Source: Eubacterium ruminantium (GTDB taxonomy: Bacteria; Bacillota; Clostridia; Lachnospirales; Lachnospiraceae). Taken from it: a DNA stretch of 64,000 bases. The position numbers and the translations under genes are program-made. Of this stretch, positions 61,985 through 64,000 are shown one piece after another. The stretch is taken from NCBI RefSeq assembly GCF_900167085.1, contig NZ_FUXA01000003.1, positions 248,001-312,000 on the forward strand, in the 5' to 3' direction. Each line of letters begins with the position of its first letter. The first letter of the stretch is position 1. Below the pieces are notes generated by a model. That model ran no database searches. It was given only the letters and a program-made list of their open reading frames with translations, and was not told where the DNA came from.

Positions 61985-63517
61985 CTACTCCTCCGATAAA
62001 TTCCCAAAATAATCTTTTATAACATCCTCCATACCTGTAGGATATTTTCCACTTTCTATACCCTCATAAGCTTCCTTCTCATACTGTCCGATCACTTCAT
62101 CATGATTGACATGATAGCCTGCCCATGCCGGACCGTCCTGTGTAGAACCAAAGCCTGAGTTACCACCGTTCTGACCGGTTTCTTTACCATTTATATTTAA
62201 GTCTCCGTTTGTTGGAATACTTATATAGTCATGCTGAACATTCTGTGAGCCGGTTCCTCTACCTGCTCCACCGCCCTGCTGGCCTCCGCCTTGCTGGCCG
62301 CCCTGCTGGCCTCCGCCTTGCTGGCCGCCTTGCTGGCCGCCCTGCTGGCCTCCGCCTTGCTGGCCTCCTTGCTGGCCGCCCTGCTGGCCTCCGCCTTGCT
62401 GGCCTCCTTGCTGGCCTCCTTGCTGGCCGCCCTGCTGACCGCCCTGCTGACCGCCCTGCTGGCCTCCGCCTTGCTGGCCGCCCTGCTGGCCTCCACCTTG
62501 CTGACCTCCGCCCTGCTGGCCTCCTTGCTGGCCTCCTTGCTGACCGCCCTGCTGGCCTCCGCCTTGCTGGCCACCTTGCTGGCCTCCGCCTTGCTGACCT
62601 CCGCCTTGCTGACCGCCCTGCTGGCCTCCGCCTTGCTGACCGCCCTGCTGGCCACCTTGCTGGCCACCCTGCTGGCCGCTGTCTTGTTTATTCTCCTGAG
62701 CTTTCTGAGCCGCATCTCTCATTTTCTGTGCACTATCAGGATCATTCTTCACCTGTTCTCTGGCATTGGCCATCCTGTTAAGGCTGTCTGAAATCTTATC
62801 ATATTTGAAATCAGCCTTATCCCTGGCATTCTTTAATCCATCTTTGTCTTTTGCATTCTCAAGATCCTTTTTAGAAGCCTGAAGATTTTTCAGCATATCA
62901 TCAAGCTTTTTCTTTTCATCTTCTGTAAGTTTCTTCTCAGGATCTTTTCTTATCTCTTTAATATCATCTATAACATCCTGTATTTTCTTTATATCTTTAT
63001 CAGCTTCTTTATGAATTATATGTGTATCTCTTGCTTCGATCTTAGTTTTCGAAGGTAAAAATACAAGCACAACCGCTGCCAGTAAAAGCAGTGAGAAGAT
63101 TGCTATAAGTCTTGGCTTTGGTATAACCTTAACCTTGATGCTTTTTTCTCTTCCTCTCAGATGATTAATCGCATCTTTTCTCTGCATTACATGAACAGCA
63201 TCTTCTTTATCAACAGCTTCGAACGCTGTTATAACTCTTTCCTTGAAACCTCTTTTGTCTATATCAAGGGCGGCTTTTCTGCTCGTTGTTCTTTTACATA
63301 TTCCTATCACTATTCCGGCAATAAATCCCACTGCCACAAATGCTATTGCAAAAAGATTTGCATAATAAAACGGAACTATAAAAGCTATCCCTAATACGAC
63401 AAGTGCCGCAGTAAGTCCTGCGGACACTCCTGTCAGCGTCCATTTAAGAAGTATTGCGGCATTCATCTTGTCTTTATGTTTTTTGACTAATTTTTTTATA
63501 TACTCTCTTTCTTCCAT
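61985..63517 (-). CDS. membrane / coiled-coil protein with long Gly-Gln repeat
   Basis: The 510-residue protein has helices at about 22-48, 54-72 and 137-153, a Lys/Asp-rich helical region (about 170-275, coiled-coil-like with KKIQDVIDDIKEIRKDPEKK), then about 31 repeats of GGQQ or GGGQQ (residues 281-415), an RGTGSQN stretch and an acidic C-terminus that ends YFGNLSEE. The repeat is encoded by nearly identical 12- and 15-base units. It is likely a flexible surface or scaffold segment. Family not recognised (resembles some DUF4175-like proteins in the N-terminal part, uncertain). Ribosome binding site GAGG. It is followed by moxR at 1 base. Confidence 0.75.
   Translation of the reverse strand: MEEREYIKKLVKKHKDKMNAAILLKWTLTGVSAGLTAALVVLGIAFIVPFYYANLFAIAFVAVGFIAGIVIGICKRTTSRKAALDIDKRGFKERVITAFEAVDKEDAVHVMQRKDAINHLRGREKSIKVKVIPKPRLIAIFSLLLLAAVVLVFLPSKTKIEARDTHIIHKEADKDIKKIQDVIDDIKEIRKDPEKKLTEDEKKKLDDMLKNLQASKKDLENAKDKDGLKNARDKADFKYDKISDSLNRMANAREQVKNDPDSAQKMRDAAQKAQENKQDSGQQGGQQGGQQGGQQGGGQQGGQQGGGQQGGGQQGGQQGGGQQGGQQGGQQGGQQGGGQQGGGQQGGQQGGGQQGGQQGGQQGGQQGGQQGGQQGGGQQGGQQGGQQGGGQQGGQQGGQQGGGQQGGQQGGGQQGGGAGRGTGSQNVQHDYISIPTNGDLNINGKETGQNGGNSGFGSTQDGPAWAGYHVNHDEVIGQYEKEAYEGIESGKYPTGMEDVIKDYFGNLSEE
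62271..62677. repeat. 12/15-bp minisatellite encoding the Gly-Gln repeat
   Basis: About 407 bases of nearly identical units built from CTGCTGGCC and CCTCCGCCTTG-type variants (plus strand). Lack of stop codons in several frames explains long antisense reading frames here. Confidence 0.95.
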
Positions 63518-63539
63518 ATTGATTCACCTCGCTAAACTA

Positions 63540-64000
63540 TTACTTTTTCCTCTTCAACGGGTTAATCTTTCTTGCAGATAATAAAACAAGTAAAATACTT
63601 AAAATTACTATTGCAAGTGTAGATAAAATTATCCATTTCGTACCATTTGCATCATCCAAAAATCCATTTGCAACAAATGAAACAATATGTTTGTCAGATG
63701 ATACATAGAAAAGTTCATCAAAGTAAACTATCGGATTGAAAAGAAGAAATACACCGCTGAATGTTGAACGGCCTATACTCGCTCTTTCAAACACGTTCCA
63801 TAACAAAGATCCAATCGATATGAAGAAAATGATACCATATGAAAAAATGATCGATGTAATGGTTTTCGCACATATACTCGATGTGAAAATACCTATAGCT
63901 GCCACGAACAGTGAATAAACTGTTGCCATGAGTACAAATAAGAAAAGTATTTTCCACTGTATACTTCCGCTAAGGAATGATAATGACATAAGCGGTATAC
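63540..64000 (-). CDS. ABC-2 type permease, 3' part (5' end beyond the window)
   Basis: The visible part, in frame across the window edge, has five membrane helices and ends SARKINPLKRKK. It contains SGSIQWKILFLFVLMATVYSLF, TSIIFSYGIIFFISIGSLLWNV and TLAIVILSILLVLL, an ABC-2 permease pattern with short loops. The open frame continues past 64000 (no start in view). It lies 22 bases before the repeat-protein gene and probably belongs to the same operon. Confidence 0.7.
   Translation of the reverse strand, partial: IPLMSLSFLSGSIQWKILFLFVLMATVYSLFVAAIGIFTSSICAKTITSIIFSYGIIFFISIGSLLWNVFERASIGRSTFSGVFLLFNPIVYFDELFYVSSDKHIVSFVANGFLDDANGTKWIILSTLAIVILSILLVLLSARKINPLKRKK

Noticed and set aside
62221-62715. 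Second minus-strand frame of Ser/Lys/Ala/Glu repeats in the same region
   Set aside because: A frame-shifted reading of the same repeat without its own ribosome binding site.
62209-62791. Long plus-strand open frames rich in Leu/Ala/Arg/Pro over the Gly-Gln repeat
   Set aside because: They are antisense shadows of a stop-free minisatellite; the minus-strand protein has ribosome binding site and operon context.
1-64000. Prophage, insertion sequence or integrative element
   Set aside because: No integrase, transposase, recombinase, phage structural gene or long terminal repeats found; the topoisomerase III has no conjugation genes around it.
1-64000. tRNA or rRNA genes
   Set aside because: No cloverleaf-like sequence with a conserved T-loop (GGTTCGAATCC) or rRNA motif was noticed in the gaps; a covariance search was not possible here.

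Overview
The window looks like chromosomal DNA of a strictly anaerobic, low-to-moderate G+C Firmicute, most likely a Lachnospiraceae-type clostridium (inference). The reasons are strong AGGAGG-type ribosome binding sites, near-consensus sigma-A promoters (TTGACT/TATACT with 17-18 bp spacers), anaerobic corrin-ring synthesis (CbiD/CbiG route, no oxygen-dependent CobG/CobN), several Fe-S proteins of anaerobes, two-component systems paired with ABC-2 exporters, and Hsp33, IspF, QueF and QueH housekeeping genes. Most genes are on the minus strand. No rRNA, tRNA, CRISPR array, IS element or prophage was found.

Layout. 1-3.5 kb: end of an ABC-2 type membrane protein, an M1-like zinc peptidase that seems to lack its N-terminus, and an OmpR-type regulator with its histidine kinase. 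3.7-19 kb: small housekeeping units (methyltransferase, hslO, queH, a small monocistronic gene, ispF next to a 23-bp tandem repeat, a Gly/Ser/Arg-rich TPM-like membrane protein, a DUF308-like protein, a teichoic-acid-type transferase fused to a HAD phosphatase, a zinc-ribbon/TPR protein, a 47-residue gene, folC, queF, a PyrE-like protein, trkH-trkA). 19-24.2 kb: Fe-S aldo/keto reductase, larC-larB-larE (nickel-pincer cofactor synthesis) and a HAD phosphatase.

24.2-49.1 kb is dominated by cobalamin synthesis. Transcribed leftward are cbiC, cbiD, cbiF-cbiG fusion, cbiH, a LUD-domain gene and cbiJ, closed by a terminator. A self-contained ABC exporter plus LuxR-type two-component system follows, with its own likely operator, and then cbiET and cbiA. 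A second run (cbiP, cobT, cobU, cobS, a second CobU-like gene, a cobC-type phosphatase, cbiB, cobD) attaches the aminopropanol arm and nucleotide loop. It is followed by a GH39 xylosidase-type gene and a membrane protein that separate the two runs. Together they encode most of the anaerobic route from cobalt-precorrin-3 to cobalamin. The chelatase, CbiL and the adenosyltransferase are not in the window, and I saw no B12-box riboswitch in the leaders I inspected.

49-55.5 kb: a membrane protein, an rRNA uracil methyltransferase, a PflA-like radical SAM protein, a left-handed beta-helix acyl/nucleotidyltransferase-like protein, topoisomerase III (TTG start) and a nitroreductase. 55.6-64 kb: a tightly packed operon of an ABC-2 permease, a membrane/coiled-coil protein carrying a long Gly-Gln repeat, a MoxR AAA+ ATPase, a DUF58 protein and a 1514-residue membrane protein with three von Willebrand A domains. 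This last operon is the strongest candidate for an under-described system: a MoxR chaperone, four VWA-type modules on two proteins and a low-complexity surface or scaffold protein, all probably assembled at the membrane.
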